From: Terriglobia bacterium
GTDB lineage: Bacteria; Acidobacteriota; Terriglobia; UBA7540
Length of the DNA stretch: 14,692 bases
Direction of reading: 5' to 3'
Assembly (NCBI GenBank): GCA_030042795.1
Contig: JASHYZ010000664.1
Coordinates: 1-14,692 of the forward strand
Shown here: positions 1 to 7,180 of the stretch, piece by piece
How positions within the stretch are numbered: position 1 is the stretch's first letter
How the letters are laid out: each line of letters opens with the position of its first letter
Translations under genes and position numbers: made by a program
The notes under the pieces: generated by a model
Told to the model about the DNA's origin: nothing
Seen by the model: the letters and a program-made list of their open reading frames with translations, nothing else
The model's database searches: none

Positions 1-66
1 ATCATCGGCGGCCACGAGCTGCATCACCGGAAGATCATCCAGGAGAAGTACCTCACCGTGGTCTGA
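1..66 (+). CDS. C-terminal end of a DinB-family protein (partial)
   Basis: Frame 1 is open from the window edge to a TGA at 64-66 and gives 21 residues, IIGGHELHHRKIIQEKYLTVV. The GHELHH stretch followed by a basic helix and EKYL closely resembles the last helix of DinB-like four-helix-bundle proteins. In that family a histidine of this helix is part of the three-histidine metal site. DinB-like proteins are a broad family of metal-dependent enzymes, including thiol transferases, and are often stress-related. Only the tail is visible, so the substrate cannot be given and the family call rests on one motif. It could be another protein with a similar HxxxH-type helix. Confidence 0.6.
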   Translation: MIGGHELHHRKIIQEKYLTVV

Positions 67-150
67 GGCCGCTAGCTCCTGTCCCAGTGGTTCGTGATAT
101 AAGTCGAGAGCGGCAGCCCTAGCTCCGAGTTACAGTAGGACGCCGGCCAG

Positions 151-305
151 GCTCTTAGCAGTTCGTTGAAAAACCTTGCGGAACCGTGTCATTCCGAGCG
201 AAGCGAGGAATCTCGCTCTGAAATTAAAGGAAATACGAGATTCCTCGTCGCCTTGTGCTCCTCGGAATGACAGTTTGGACGAGTTTTCAACAAACTGTGT
301 TAGGC
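151..305. repeat. Imperfect palindromic interspersed repeat
   Basis: The left arm (about 151-215) and right arm (about 236-305) are reverse complements with a few mismatches. The outer pair is CAGTTCGTTGAAAA against TTTTCAACAAACTG. The inner pair is GTCATTCCGAGCGAAGCGAGG, in part, against CCTCGGAATGAC, and AATCTCG pairs with CGAGATT around a 20-nt AT-rich centre. The element would fold into one long hairpin. It has no coding capacity and lies between convergence-free + strand genes, so it resembles a MITE or REP-type extragenic palindrome. From memory, very similar palindromes are common between acidobacterial genes. I see nothing else in the rest of 67-462 except a possible promoter. Confidence 0.75.
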
Positions 306-330
306 CGTGAATTGCTATCGTCTGGCTGGC

Positions 331-358
331 TTGACAGCAAGAGAATCTCCCTTATTTA
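331..358 (+). promoter_or_regulatory. Possible sigma-70 promoter for amt
   Basis: A perfect -35 hexamer TTGACA lies at 331-336. A weak -10 candidate, TATTTA, follows at 353-358 after 16 bp. This would give a leader of roughly 100 nt before the amt ATG at 463. The -10 match is poor, so this is a candidate only. No NtrC/sigma-54 type -24/-12 site with correct spacing was found here. Confidence 0.3.
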
Positions 359-462
359 TGCTCCACATAGATGGTTTGAATTGGCCTGGAGATTGAGCCG
401 CCAGATATAGTTAGTCATTCTGCAACCGCACGTAGGGAAACCACCTGAGGAGGCTGCTTGTT

Positions 463-1941
463 ATGCGGAGGAGCACCGTCGGAGGGCTGCTCGTCGTTCT
501 CGTCGGCTTGGCCGTTGCGGGCTCTGTTTGGGCGCGAGCGCCGCAATCGGCAGGCTCCTCGCCAGCCGCGACGGCTGATGGCGAAGCTGCCAGCCTGCCG
601 CAAACTGAGGTCACTAATCCGTCCAAGACCGATCAGCGCCTCGACGCACTGGAACAGCAGGCCAAGCAAGCTCAGAGCAGCGGCGACAACGCTTGGGTGT
701 TAACCAGCAGCGCGCTGGTTCTGCTCATGACCGGTCCCGGCCTTGCCCTTTTCTATGGAGGCCTAGTCAGGCGCAAGAACGTGCTGGCCACCATGATGCA
801 GAGCTTTACGCTCATGGCCTTGATTACAGTGCTTTGGGCGCTGTTCGGTTATAGCCTCTGCTTCCACAGCGGCAGCCCGTTTCTTGGAGGTCTTGGCTAC
901 TTCGGACTGCACGGCGTAGGCGGGGCGCCGGACCCCGACTATGCCGCAACTATACCTCAGCAAAGCTTCATGATGTTCCAGTTGATGTTTGCCATCATCA
1001 CGCCAGCGCTCATCACCGGAGCCTTCGCGGAACGCATGAAGTTCAGCGCGATGGTAGTGTTCATGATTCTGTGGTCGATCGTCGTCTACGATCCTATGGC
1101 GCACATGGTGTGGGGCAAGGGAGGCTTGTTGAATGCCACATTGGGTGGCCGCTTCCCCACCCTCGACTTTGCGGGCGGGACGGTGGTGCACATCAGTTCC
1201 GGCGTCTCGGCTCTGGTGACAGCGCTTTACTTAGGGAAGAGAGTAGGGTTTCCGAAGCAACCGATGCCGCCGCATAGCGTGGTCTTGAGCTTCATCGGCG
1301 CTTGTCTGCTGTGGGTGGGATGGTTCGGATTCAATGCCGGCAGCGCGCTCTCTGCGGGCAGCCTTGCCTCGAGCGCGTTTGTAGCCACGCACTTTGGCGC
1401 TGCGGCCGCGGCGATCGGGTGGGCTGGCGCCGAGTGGCTGCGCAACGGCAAGCCCAGCGTATTAGGTGCGATTTCGGGAGCTGTGGCGGGCCTGGTAGCT
1501 ATTACACCAGCGTCGGGCTTCGTGGCTCCCATGCCTGCGCTCTTCATCGGCCTTGTCGCCGGTGTCGTTTGTTATCTGATGGTGGCCAAAGTGAAAGGCA
1601 AATTCGGCTACGATGATTCGCTGGATGCCTTCGGCGTACACGGCATTGGCGGCACCGTCGGCGCCATCCTTACTGGCGTGTTTGCCACGAGCGCGATCAA
1701 TGCGATCTACAAAGACAGCCAGGGCAACCCTCTGCCGTCAGGTCTTATTGACGGTCACGGCGGCCAGGTGCTGAACCAGCTTATCGCCGTAGGGATATCC
1801 TGGACGCTGGCGATTGTGGGAACATTGGTTATTCTGAAGGTAGTGGACGTGCTAATCGGATTGCGGGTTTCCGAGCCGGATGAAATCCAGGGTCTGGACG
1901 TTTCTCAGCACGGGGAGGAAGGATATAACTTCGAAGCCTAA
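463..1941 (+). CDS. amt: Ammonium channel/transporter Amt
   Basis: This is a 492-residue inner-membrane ammonium transporter of the Amt/MEP/Rh family, which conducts ammonium as NH3 plus a proton. The family signature DFAGGTVVHISSGVSAL starts at residue 235. The twin pore histidines are H243 and H393 (in FGVHGIGG), and the binding-site aspartate is D235. PALITGAFAERMKFSA (181-196), MAHMVWG (212-218) and WFGFNAGSA (287-295) are also typical. Residues 1-25 form a cleavable signal peptide (ARA near residue 26). They are followed by a Gln/Ala-rich periplasmic stretch to about residue 75 before the first core helix, so the protein is longer than E. coli AmtB. The C-terminal tail EIQGLDVSQHGEEGY (474-488) matches the region that couples to PII. 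A strong GAGGAGG ribosome site at 447-453 supports the ATG. glnB downstream fits PII gating of the channel. Confidence 0.97.
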   Translation: MRRSTVGGLLVVLVGLAVAGSVWARAPQSAGSSPAATADGEAASLPQTEVTNPSKTDQRLDALEQQAKQAQSSGDNAWVLTSSALVLLMTGPGLALFYGGLVRRKNVLATMMQSFTLMALITVLWALFGYSLCFHSGSPFLGGLGYFGLHGVGGAPDPDYAATIPQQSFMMFQLMFAIITPALITGAFAERMKFSAMVVFMILWSIVVYDPMAHMVWGKGGLLNATLGGRFPTLDFAGGTVVHISSGVSALVTALYLGKRVGFPKQPMPPHSVVLSFIGACLLWVGWFGFNAGSALSAGSLASSAFVATHFGAAAAAIGWAGAEWLRNGKPSVLGAISGAVAGLVAITPASGFVAPMPALFIGLVAGVVCYLMVAKVKGKFGYDDSLDAFGVHGIGGTVGAILTGVFATSAINAIYKDSQGNPLPSGLIDGHGGQVLNQLIAVGISWTLAIVGTLVILKVVDVLIGLRVSEPDEIQGLDVSQHGEEGYNFEA

Positions 1942-2106
1942 AGGATTGGATTCGTGGACGGTACTGGCGCTCGGACTCTGACCTTGAGTTATCAGTTAGG
2001 TGGTTGGTTGCGACCATTGGTTTCGGAATGGTGCGGTCACAGACCGCCACTATAGCCAGGTCGAGGCAAAGCCATTTTTGCTAAACAGGTGGGGCCAGAG
2101 CGAAAA

Positions 2107-2125
2107 CGAACCCAAGCGAACCCAA
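2107..2125. repeat. Tandem CGAACCCAA direct repeats, 10-bp period
   Basis: Identical 9-mers CGAACCCAA occupy 2107-2115 and 2117-2125, exactly one helical turn apart, in the gap between amt and glnB. Such spacing is what a protein binding side by side on one DNA face would use, but no regulator can be named. Confidence 0.5.
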
Positions 2126-2364
2126 CATACTTAAGTGACTTGATATGAGCAGCTTATCCGCAAATCCTCGGGAAGCGAAGCCAAGGTGGTTATCTTTCGC
2201 CATTTCAGCAGATTACGAGACAAATAGGCCAGGTTTTCTCCAAATGGTTGTTCGCGGGCCTGCGCAGACCAATGAGTCCGGATAAGCAAAAGCCGGAATG
2301 TGGCTTGGAATCAGAGGGGTGGACAGCTAACCCGTTGCCAGGATTCAAGGATTATGACAAATAC

Positions 2365-2379
2365 TTAACATATAGTTAA
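2365..2379. promoter_or_regulatory. AT-rich palindrome with a -10-like core upstream of glnB
   Basis: TTAAC and GTTAA (2365-2369, 2375-2379) form an inverted repeat with a 5-bp centre. The sequence overlaps TATAGT at 2371-2376, a fair -10 hexamer, about 110 bp before the glnB ATG. No good -35 lies at the correct distance. It could be an operator overlapping a glnB promoter. Confidence 0.35.
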
Positions 2380-2380
2380 T

Positions 2381-2404
2381 CCCCCCCCCTTGGGGTGGGG
2401 CCCC
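2381..2404. repeat. C9-TT-G4-T-G4-C4 homopolymer tract
   Basis: Nine consecutive C (2381-2389) are followed by two G4 runs (2392-2395, 2397-2400) and a C4 run (2401-2404). The tract can fold on itself in more than one register and lies in the probable leader or promoter region of glnB. Such runs are prone to slippage, or may be an assembly-sensitive spot. Confidence 0.6.
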
Positions 2405-2483
2405 TAAAGAATGCAAAACGAACGTTAGAAGACTCCGACCGCCGCTATAGGCTGGGTCTGTTGTGAACTTCGAGGTGGAGTGA

Positions 2484-2825
<342 letters not shown>

Positions 2826-2827
2826 CC

Positions 2828-3025
2828 CGGTTGACGGTAGTCGGTGGTCGGTTGTTGGCGAGAAATGATGAACTATGAATGATGAATCCAGGCACTCAGA
2901 GGCGAATTATGTCCCACACCGAATTTCTGCTGATTGCTGTCCACTGAACGCTGAGAACCGGCAACCGCCGACCAACTACCAACTACCAACAACCGTCAAC
3001 CGACTACCAACAACCGACTACCGGC
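2828..3025. repeat. Heptamer-array mosaic filling the glnB-glnD spacer
   Basis: From 2957 to 3025 the sequence reads as about ten consecutive 7-mers of the form ACC(A/G)-N-C-(T/A), for example ACCAACT at 2971 and 2978 and ACCGACT at 2999 and 3013. About four units of the same family lie in the opposite orientation at about 2828-2859 (GGT-type on the + strand), so the two ends are inverted repeats. Between them are two further 7-mer families: ATGATGA-ACTATGA-ATGATGA at 2865-2885 and CTGAACG-CTGAGAA at 2944-2957. The array ends directly at the glnD ATG (3026). It is non-coding. Confidence 0.8.
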
Positions 3026-5749
3026 ATGAATGACCTTCTTTCGTCACTCTCGGCCACTTACGCTGCGGGCAGCCGGCAGATTCGTGAGCAATTCCAAAAA
3101 GACCACGACCCCAGCGTTGTGCTGCGCGAGCGCTCTAACCTGGTGGATCGTGTTCTCAGTGCTCTCTATGAACACTTTATCTCCGCCGAACCGGGCGGGC
3201 CGCAGGGGCTTTGCTTGGCCGCTGTCGGCGGGTACGGCCGCCGCGAACTTCATCCGTTTTCCGACATCGACGTCAGCTTCATTTGCGCCAGCTCCACCCA
3301 GGAGGCTGCGCATCGTGAAACCACGGCCGCTGTGCTTCGCACGCTGTGGGATCTTGGACTGCGGTCAAGCGGGGGATTGAGAACGCTCGCCGAGTGCCGG
3401 ACGGTGCTGGCCACCGATCCCGAGTTCGCCATTGCCTTGCTCGACGCCCGTTACGTCGCAGGCGACCCGCAGCTTTTCGGCGCCCTCCACGACCGCACAC
3501 TTCCTGAGGTTATTGCGCGAGAGCGCCACAGCCTGGTGGCCAATCTTGAAGAACTCACGCGGCAGCGGCACCACAAGTACGGAAATACGACCTTTCACCT
3601 CGAACCTAACATCAAGGACGCCCCGGGCGGCCTGCGCGACTATCACGTCTCCAGATGGTTGGCCGAAATCGCCACTCTCGATGAGCGCGGCGATTGGTCT
3701 GTCCCCGAGGAGCTTTGGCCACAGGCTTTCAGCCCTGCCGCTCGCGCCGCCTTCACCTTTCTGACGGCGACGCGTTGCTTTCTCCACTACAAGCGCGAGC
3801 GCGATGACAACCATCTCACTTACGAGATGCAGGATCAAGCCGCCGCCAATGGAATCGGCGTGCCTGGGCCGGTCTCACCCAGCGAGTGGATGCGCGTCTA
3901 CTTTCGGAACGCGCGCTTGGTGGACGCGCTGGTGAAACGGCTGCTGGATGAGACCACGCGCTCCCGGCGATCGCTCGGCGCGGTATTCGAAGACTGGCGG
4001 TCCCGCCTGTCGAACGCAGAGTTCTCCGTGATTGGCGGCCGCATCTTCATTCGCCAGCCGGCGGCGGCCGGCCAGGATCCTGGGCTTCTGTTGCGCATGT
4101 TTGAAATGGTGGCGCGGCACGGTTTGACCTTGAGCTCTGAGGCTGAGCGCGCTGTAACTGCGGCTTTGCCCCGCGTCGCCGAGGTCGCGGTTAACCTAAC
4201 AGAACTTGGGGTCAGTCTGCAGGAGATCCTCACTCTTCCGCACGCTGCTCAGGCCCTGCGCGTGATGCACCAATTAGGGCTACTGCCGCTGCTGATTCCG
4301 GAATTCAACGCCATTGACGCGCTGGTAACTCGCGATTTCTACCACCGTTATACCGTGGATGAGCACACCTTTGTCACCATCCAGGCTCTACACGACCTTG
4401 AGGCGCTCAAGTACACCAAAGAACCCGCCGCCGCGGAACAGCCTGACGGCGATCTGCGCCGCATTGAACATCGCTTCGCCTCAGTCCTCCGCGAGATTGA
4501 GCGCCCGGAGTTGCTGTACCTCGCCTTGCTCCTGCACGACCTTGGCAAAGGGTCGGGCCATGCCGATCACGCCAAGGGCAGCCTTGAGGTTGCGAAAGGC
4601 ATCCTTGGGCGTTTGGGAACGTCTCCCGGCGAGGATCGCACCGTGCTGTTCCTGGTGGCACACCACCTTGATATGTCAAACACGCTGCTGCGGCGAGATA
4701 TTCTGGATCCGGCCACCATTCGGGAATTTGCAAACAAAATCGGTTCCTCGGAGCGGCTCAGGATGCTCACGCTGCTGACGTACGCCGACGTGAAGTCCGT
4801 CAACCCGGAGGCGCTGACACCGTGGAAGGCCGACGCTCTATGGCAGCTTTACATCTCCACAGATAACTATCTCGCGCGAAGCTTGGATGACGAGCGCGTA
4901 TCCGCCACCGAAGACGCGGCGCTTGATATCGACGACGCTTTGACCGTTGAGAAGCCCGTTGACAAACCCTCCGAGCTCCACACCTTCCTTGCCGGATTTC
5001 CGCAGCGTTATCTCGCGGTGCACGCTCCCGGAGAAATCATGGAGCACCTCGCGATGGCGCGGAACCTTGATCGCGCGCCGGCGCAGATCCGGTTGGAGCG
5101 TCAGGCGGCCTCCTGGGAACTCACCCTGATTACTCGCGACCGGCCGCTGCTGTTCGCCACCGTCAGCGGCTTTCTTGCTTCCTGGGGCATGAGCATTGTC
5201 AAGGCGGAGGCCTTTGCCAACGCCCAAGGCATTGTTCTGGATATCTTCGCCTTCCACGATCTCCATCGAACCTTGGAACTCAACCCGCCGGAGGTGGGAA
5301 GGTTTGAGCAGAGCCTCGCTGATACGATGGCAGGCAAGGTCTCCTTGGAAGCTCTCTTCGATGACGCGCGCGAGCGTCGCGCCTCCTTCCGCCGGCCGAA
5401 GGTTTCAGTGGCCACCCAGGTGAGATTTGACGGCGCCAGCGCCGCGCATAGCACCCTGTTGGAGCTAGTCACGGCGGATCGGCCCGGCCTCCTATTCGAC
5501 GTGGGCTACACGCTCGCCAAGCTCGGCTGCAACGTCGAAGTTGCGCTGATCGATACGGAAGGTCAGCGCGCCATCGACGTTTTTTATCTCACCGCTGGCG
5601 GCAAAAAGCTCGCCGCAGCGCAGGAAAGCGACATTCGCCAACGGTTGCTGGAACTGCTCGCCGAGCCTTCTGGGGCGAGGGAAAAGGTGTTTCAAAACCC
5701 GGACGCAGAGTCACAAAGACTGACTGAAGTGAGAGGGTCGTTGGCCTGA
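3026..5749 (+). CDS. glnD: Bifunctional PII uridylyltransferase/uridylyl-removing enzyme
   Basis: This 907-residue cytosolic enzyme adds UMP to PII Tyr51 when glutamine is low and removes it when glutamine is high. The nucleotidyltransferase motif GGYGRRELHPFSDIDV spans 68-83, with metal-binding D80 and D82. KDAPGGLRDYH (197-207) is the second GlnD hallmark. YTVDEHTF (442-449) leads into the HD phosphohydrolase domain, with HD at H504/D505 and HH at 546-547, so the removing activity appears intact. Two ACT domains, the glutamine sensors, lie at about 697-770 and 810-880. Length and domain order are normal. The start is weakly supported: no Shine-Dalgarno sequence precedes the ATG because the heptamer repeat runs to base 3025. 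An in-frame GTG at 3119 would shorten the protein by 31 residues. The tail after residue 880 is not conserved-looking. Confidence 0.96.
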   Translation: MNDLLSSLSATYAAGSRQIREQFQKDHDPSVVLRERSNLVDRVLSALYEHFISAEPGGPQGLCLAAVGGYGRRELHPFSDIDVSFICASSTQEAAHRETTAAVLRTLWDLGLRSSGGLRTLAECRTVLATDPEFAIALLDARYVAGDPQLFGALHDRTLPEVIARERHSLVANLEELTRQRHHKYGNTTFHLEPNIKDAPGGLRDYHVSRWLAEIATLDERGDWSVPEELWPQAFSPAARAAFTFLTATRCFLHYKRERDDNHLTYEMQDQAAANGIGVPGPVSPSEWMRVYFRNARLVDALVKRLLDETTRSRRSLGAVFEDWRSRLSNAEFSVIGGRIFIRQPAAAGQDPGLLLRMFEMVARHGLTLSSEAERAVTAALPRVAEVAVNLTELGVSLQEILTLPHAAQALRVMHQLGLLPLLIPEFNAIDALVTRDFYHRYTVDEHTFVTIQALHDLEALKYTKEPAAAEQPDGDLRRIEHRFASVLREIERPELLYLALLLHDLGKGSGHADHAKGSLEVAKGILGRLGTSPGEDRTVLFLVAHHLDMSNTLLRRDILDPATIREFANKIGSSERLRMLTLLTYADVKSVNPEALTPWKADALWQLYISTDNYLARSLDDERVSATEDAALDIDDALTVEKPVDKPSELHTFLAGFPQRYLAVHAPGEIMEHLAMARNLDRAPAQIRLERQAASWELTLITRDRPLLFATVSGFLASWGMSIVKAEAFANAQGIVLDIFAFHDLHRTLELNPPEVGRFEQSLADTMAGKVSLEALFDDARERRASFRRPKVSVATQVRFDGASAAHSTLLELVTADRPGLLFDVGYTLAKLGCNVEVALIDTEGQRAIDVFYLTAGGKKLAAAQESDIRQRLLELLAEPSGAREKVFQNPDAESQRLTEVRGSLA

Positions 5750-5883
5750 CGAGCCCTAACCCGCTACGTTTTATTGAGCTTGCCGCTTGCGTGGTGTCAT
5801 AGCACCTTAAGGGTGACATCGTCTGCAACATCTTGGCTGCGTTGGTGTTACAAAAATCACTACCGCCAAACTAAGAATAGATG

Positions 5884-5889
5884 TATACT
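5884..5889 (+). promoter_or_regulatory. Possible -10 element for the cold-shock gene
   Basis: TATACT at 5884-5889 is one mismatch from the -10 consensus and is preceded by TG. No convincing -35 lies 16-18 bp upstream. Transcription from here would give a leader of about 135-140 nt, which fits the long leaders typical of cold-shock genes. Confidence 0.4.
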
Positions 5890-5930
5890 GAAGTTGCTTG
5901 ATCAGTTTTTGTGACCGGTAACCAGTTAGC

Positions 5931-5970
5931 GAGAGGCCACAGAATCCGTGATTTTGTGGCTCTTTTTGTT
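5931..5970 (+). terminator. Intrinsic-terminator-like hairpin in the csp leader
   Basis: Bases 5936-5946 (GCCACAGAATC) pair with 5950-5960 (GATTTTGTGGC) around a 3-nt loop, giving 11 pairs with one G-U. Further partial pairing occurs below. TCTTTTTGTTT follows at once (5961-5970 and on). This is a textbook rho-independent terminator shape. It ends about 180 nt after glnD and about 64 nt before the cold-shock ATG. It could terminate the glnD transcript, or act as an attenuator inside the cold-shock leader if the promoter is at 5884. Confidence 0.7.
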
Positions 5971-6033
5971 TATGGCGAGGGGTTGCGAGAGCAGAACAAG
6001 ACATCTCAAAAATTGAAGGAACATTCGAACACT

Positions 6034-6240
6034 ATGAATAAAGAACAAGGCACGGTGAAGTGGTTCAACGACTCGAAGGGCTACGGATTCATCCAGCGCT
6101 CTTCCGGCGGTGACGTCTTCGTGCATCACTCCGCCATTCAGGCTGAAGGTTTCCGCTCTCTCGCCGAGGGTGAAACGGTGGAATTCCTGGTTACCAAGGG
6201 TCCTAAGGGTCTGCAAGCGGAACAAGTTACCAAGGTTTAA
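6034..6240 (+). CDS. Cold-shock protein, CspA family
   Basis: This is a 68-residue single cold-shock domain protein, the usual length. It binds single-stranded RNA and DNA and melts RNA secondary structure. The RNP1 motif KGYGFI is at 15-20 and RNP2 VFVHH at 28-32. The start [14 protein letters not shown] (6-19) is nearly canonical. The ATG at 6034 matches the family N-terminus, and a GAAGGA ribosome site lies at 6015-6020, a little far upstream (13 bases). An in-frame GTG at 5911 would add 41 unrelated residues across the hairpin and was rejected. The long structured leader is a likely site of regulation. A second small gene follows after 74 bases on the same strand. Confidence 0.95.
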   Translation: MNKEQGTVKWFNDSKGYGFIQRSSGGDVFVHHSAIQAEGFRSLAEGETVEFLVTKGPKGLQAEQVTKV

Positions 6241-6248
6241 GGCAGTTC

Positions 6249-6288
6249 GGGTCCGCGTTCCGCTTCAAACGGGGCGGGGCGCGGGCCC
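6249..6288 (+). other. GC-rich hairpin after csp
   Basis: GGGTCCGCG (6249-6257) pairs with CGCGGGCCC (6280-6288), with one G-U. Inner CCGC/GCGG pairing extends the stem. No T-run follows, so it is not an intrinsic terminator. It sits between the cold-shock gene and the next small gene and could protect the 3' end of the csp message or slow read-through. Confidence 0.5.
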
Positions 6289-6314
6289 CCATCCCACCTA
6301 AAAGCGAGTTGAAA

Positions 6315-6602
6315 ATGCAGATTCAATACGTCGGTTTTCAACTGAGGGAACGTGGACGCGAATACCTATACCGCGTTCTCGAGCCCAGACAGAAGCCGCG
6401 CGAATTCGGTTTCACCATCCTCAACCAGGCGTTCACTGTAAAGCGCGTCCCATACCAGGACGCCGCCGACCTCTGTTACAAGAAACTGCAGCGCGCGCTG
6501 GCCGATGATGGCGCCGAGCCGCCCCGCCACTCCGTCGTCTCTGACCAGGAACTCGACGAGTACCTGCAGAGCCAGCGGCCCGCGAAGCGGCGACACGCGT
6601 AG
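6315..6602 (+). CDS. Small protein of unknown function (95 aa)
   Basis: The frame from ATG 6315 encodes 95 residues with codon use like its neighbours; a TTG at 6309 would add two residues. The protein starts MQIQYVGFQLRERGREYLYR. It has a beta-strand-like N-terminal half with several aromatic residues, a helical middle (AADLCYKKLQRALADD, 55-70) and a charged basic tail ending KRRHA. There is no signal peptide or membrane segment. I do not recognise a named domain, although the general look fits short proteins conserved in Acidobacteriota (from memory, not checked). It lies 74 bases after the cold-shock gene on the same strand and may share its transcript. A weak GCGAG ribosome site is at 6304-6308. 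Confidence 0.7.
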   Translation: MQIQYVGFQLRERGREYLYRVLEPRQKPREFGFTILNQAFTVKRVPYQDAADLCYKKLQRALADDGAEPPRHSVVSDQELDEYLQSQRPAKRRHA

Positions 6603-6790
6603 AATTGATTCCGAGGCATTTACGGCTTGGCTACACAGCTAGCCAGCCCAAGGTTGTTCGAGACGAGAAGCCGCGAATTGAGCGTAGCGCATGTCTAAGG
6701 GGGGGGCGGTGGTGTCAAGGTTCTTTGTTTTCTGTTGCTCAAGAGCCTCTCGGAGTAAGGGCTTCGATTCTCAGTTACACTACACCTCTC

Positions 6791-6809
6791 CGGAGGCCGC
6801 AGGCCTCCG
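6791..6809. repeat. Perfect inverted repeat, 8-bp arms
   Basis: CGGAGGCC (6791-6798) and GGCCTCCG (6802-6809) are exact reverse complements around a 3-nt loop. No T-run follows on either strand. Confidence 0.7.
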
Positions 6810-7067
6810 CCCAGGAGTTCGTCACCCACGTATTCGGTCGTTAGCGACCAGGATGCGATGCCGCAGCCGGAAGCGTCCTAATCAGACCTGAAGGTTGGTG
6901 TTCTGACCATGCGCTAGCCGAGGTGCACTTCCGGACTTGTCTCCGCCAGCCTGGCTCCCGCGCGCTTCGGCAGCCCGCCACCGGTAAAACCTGATGGTCG
7001 CGAGTTTGCGCGCCAGAGTCACGGCCGCCTTCGCCGGATCATGGCGACTCGCCTGCTGTTGATAGCA

Positions 7068-7090
7068 AGCCCAGGCCTCCAGCCTGGGCT
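7068..7090. repeat. Perfect inverted repeat, 9-bp arms
   Basis: AGCCCAGGC (7068-7076) and GCCTGGGCT (7082-7090) pair exactly around a 5-nt loop (CTCCA). The shape resembles REP-type extragenic palindromes. There is no T-run. Confidence 0.7.
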
Positions 7091-7124
7091 GTGTTAGATC
7101 GGCTCTTTGGGCCTGCGAGCCTTC

Positions 7125-7163
7125 GGTCCCCGACGGTTAGAAGCGGTCTGCCGTCGGAGGACC
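7125..7163. repeat. Strong hairpin, 12-bp stem with one bulge
   Basis: GGTCC plus CCGACGG (7125-7136) pairs with CCGTCGG, a bulged A, then GGACC (7151-7163). The 14-nt loop can itself close AGA/TCT. It lies just past the 3' end of the - strand zinc-ribbon gene, but no T-run follows on that strand. Confidence 0.65.
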
Positions 7164-7180
7164 CGTGAACCAGTGCTTTC

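Larger units (their letters stand above)
6603..7180. other. Gene-free, hairpin-rich stretch
   Basis: In these 578 bases I find no reading frame with protein-like composition on either strand. There are at least four local inverted repeats: 6791-6809, 6836-6849 (GGTCG-TTAG-CGACC), 7068-7090 and 7125-7163. No tRNA cloverleaf, RNase P, tmRNA or SRP RNA signature could be recognised. It may be a cluster of extragenic palindromes, the remains of a decayed gene or mobile element, or an unrecognised structured RNA. Confidence 0.55.

Noticed and set aside
324..396. Possible sigma-54 (-24/-12) sites upstream of amt
   Set aside because: GG and GC-type elements are present but never with the required 10-bp gap. 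The best candidate (383-396) has GA instead of GC at -12, and another at 324-338 is one base too long.
2065..2081. Possible sigma-54 site (GGC ... TTTTTGC) in the amt-glnB spacer
   Set aside because: The spacer between GG and GC is 13 bp instead of 10.
5911..6033. N-terminal extension of the cold-shock protein from a GTG at 5911
   Set aside because: The extra 41 residues are unlike any cold-shock protein, the frame crosses a terminator-like hairpin, and ATG 6034 gives the canonical N-terminus.
6755..6780. tRNA T-loop-like sequence (GGGCTTCGATTCTC)
   Set aside because: The flanking bases do not form a T-stem, and no acceptor, D or anticodon arm can be placed.
6605..6891. Two overlapping frames on the + strand (79 and 66 codons)
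   Set aside because: Their composition is not protein-like, they cross hairpins, they have no good ribosome site and no recognisable motif.
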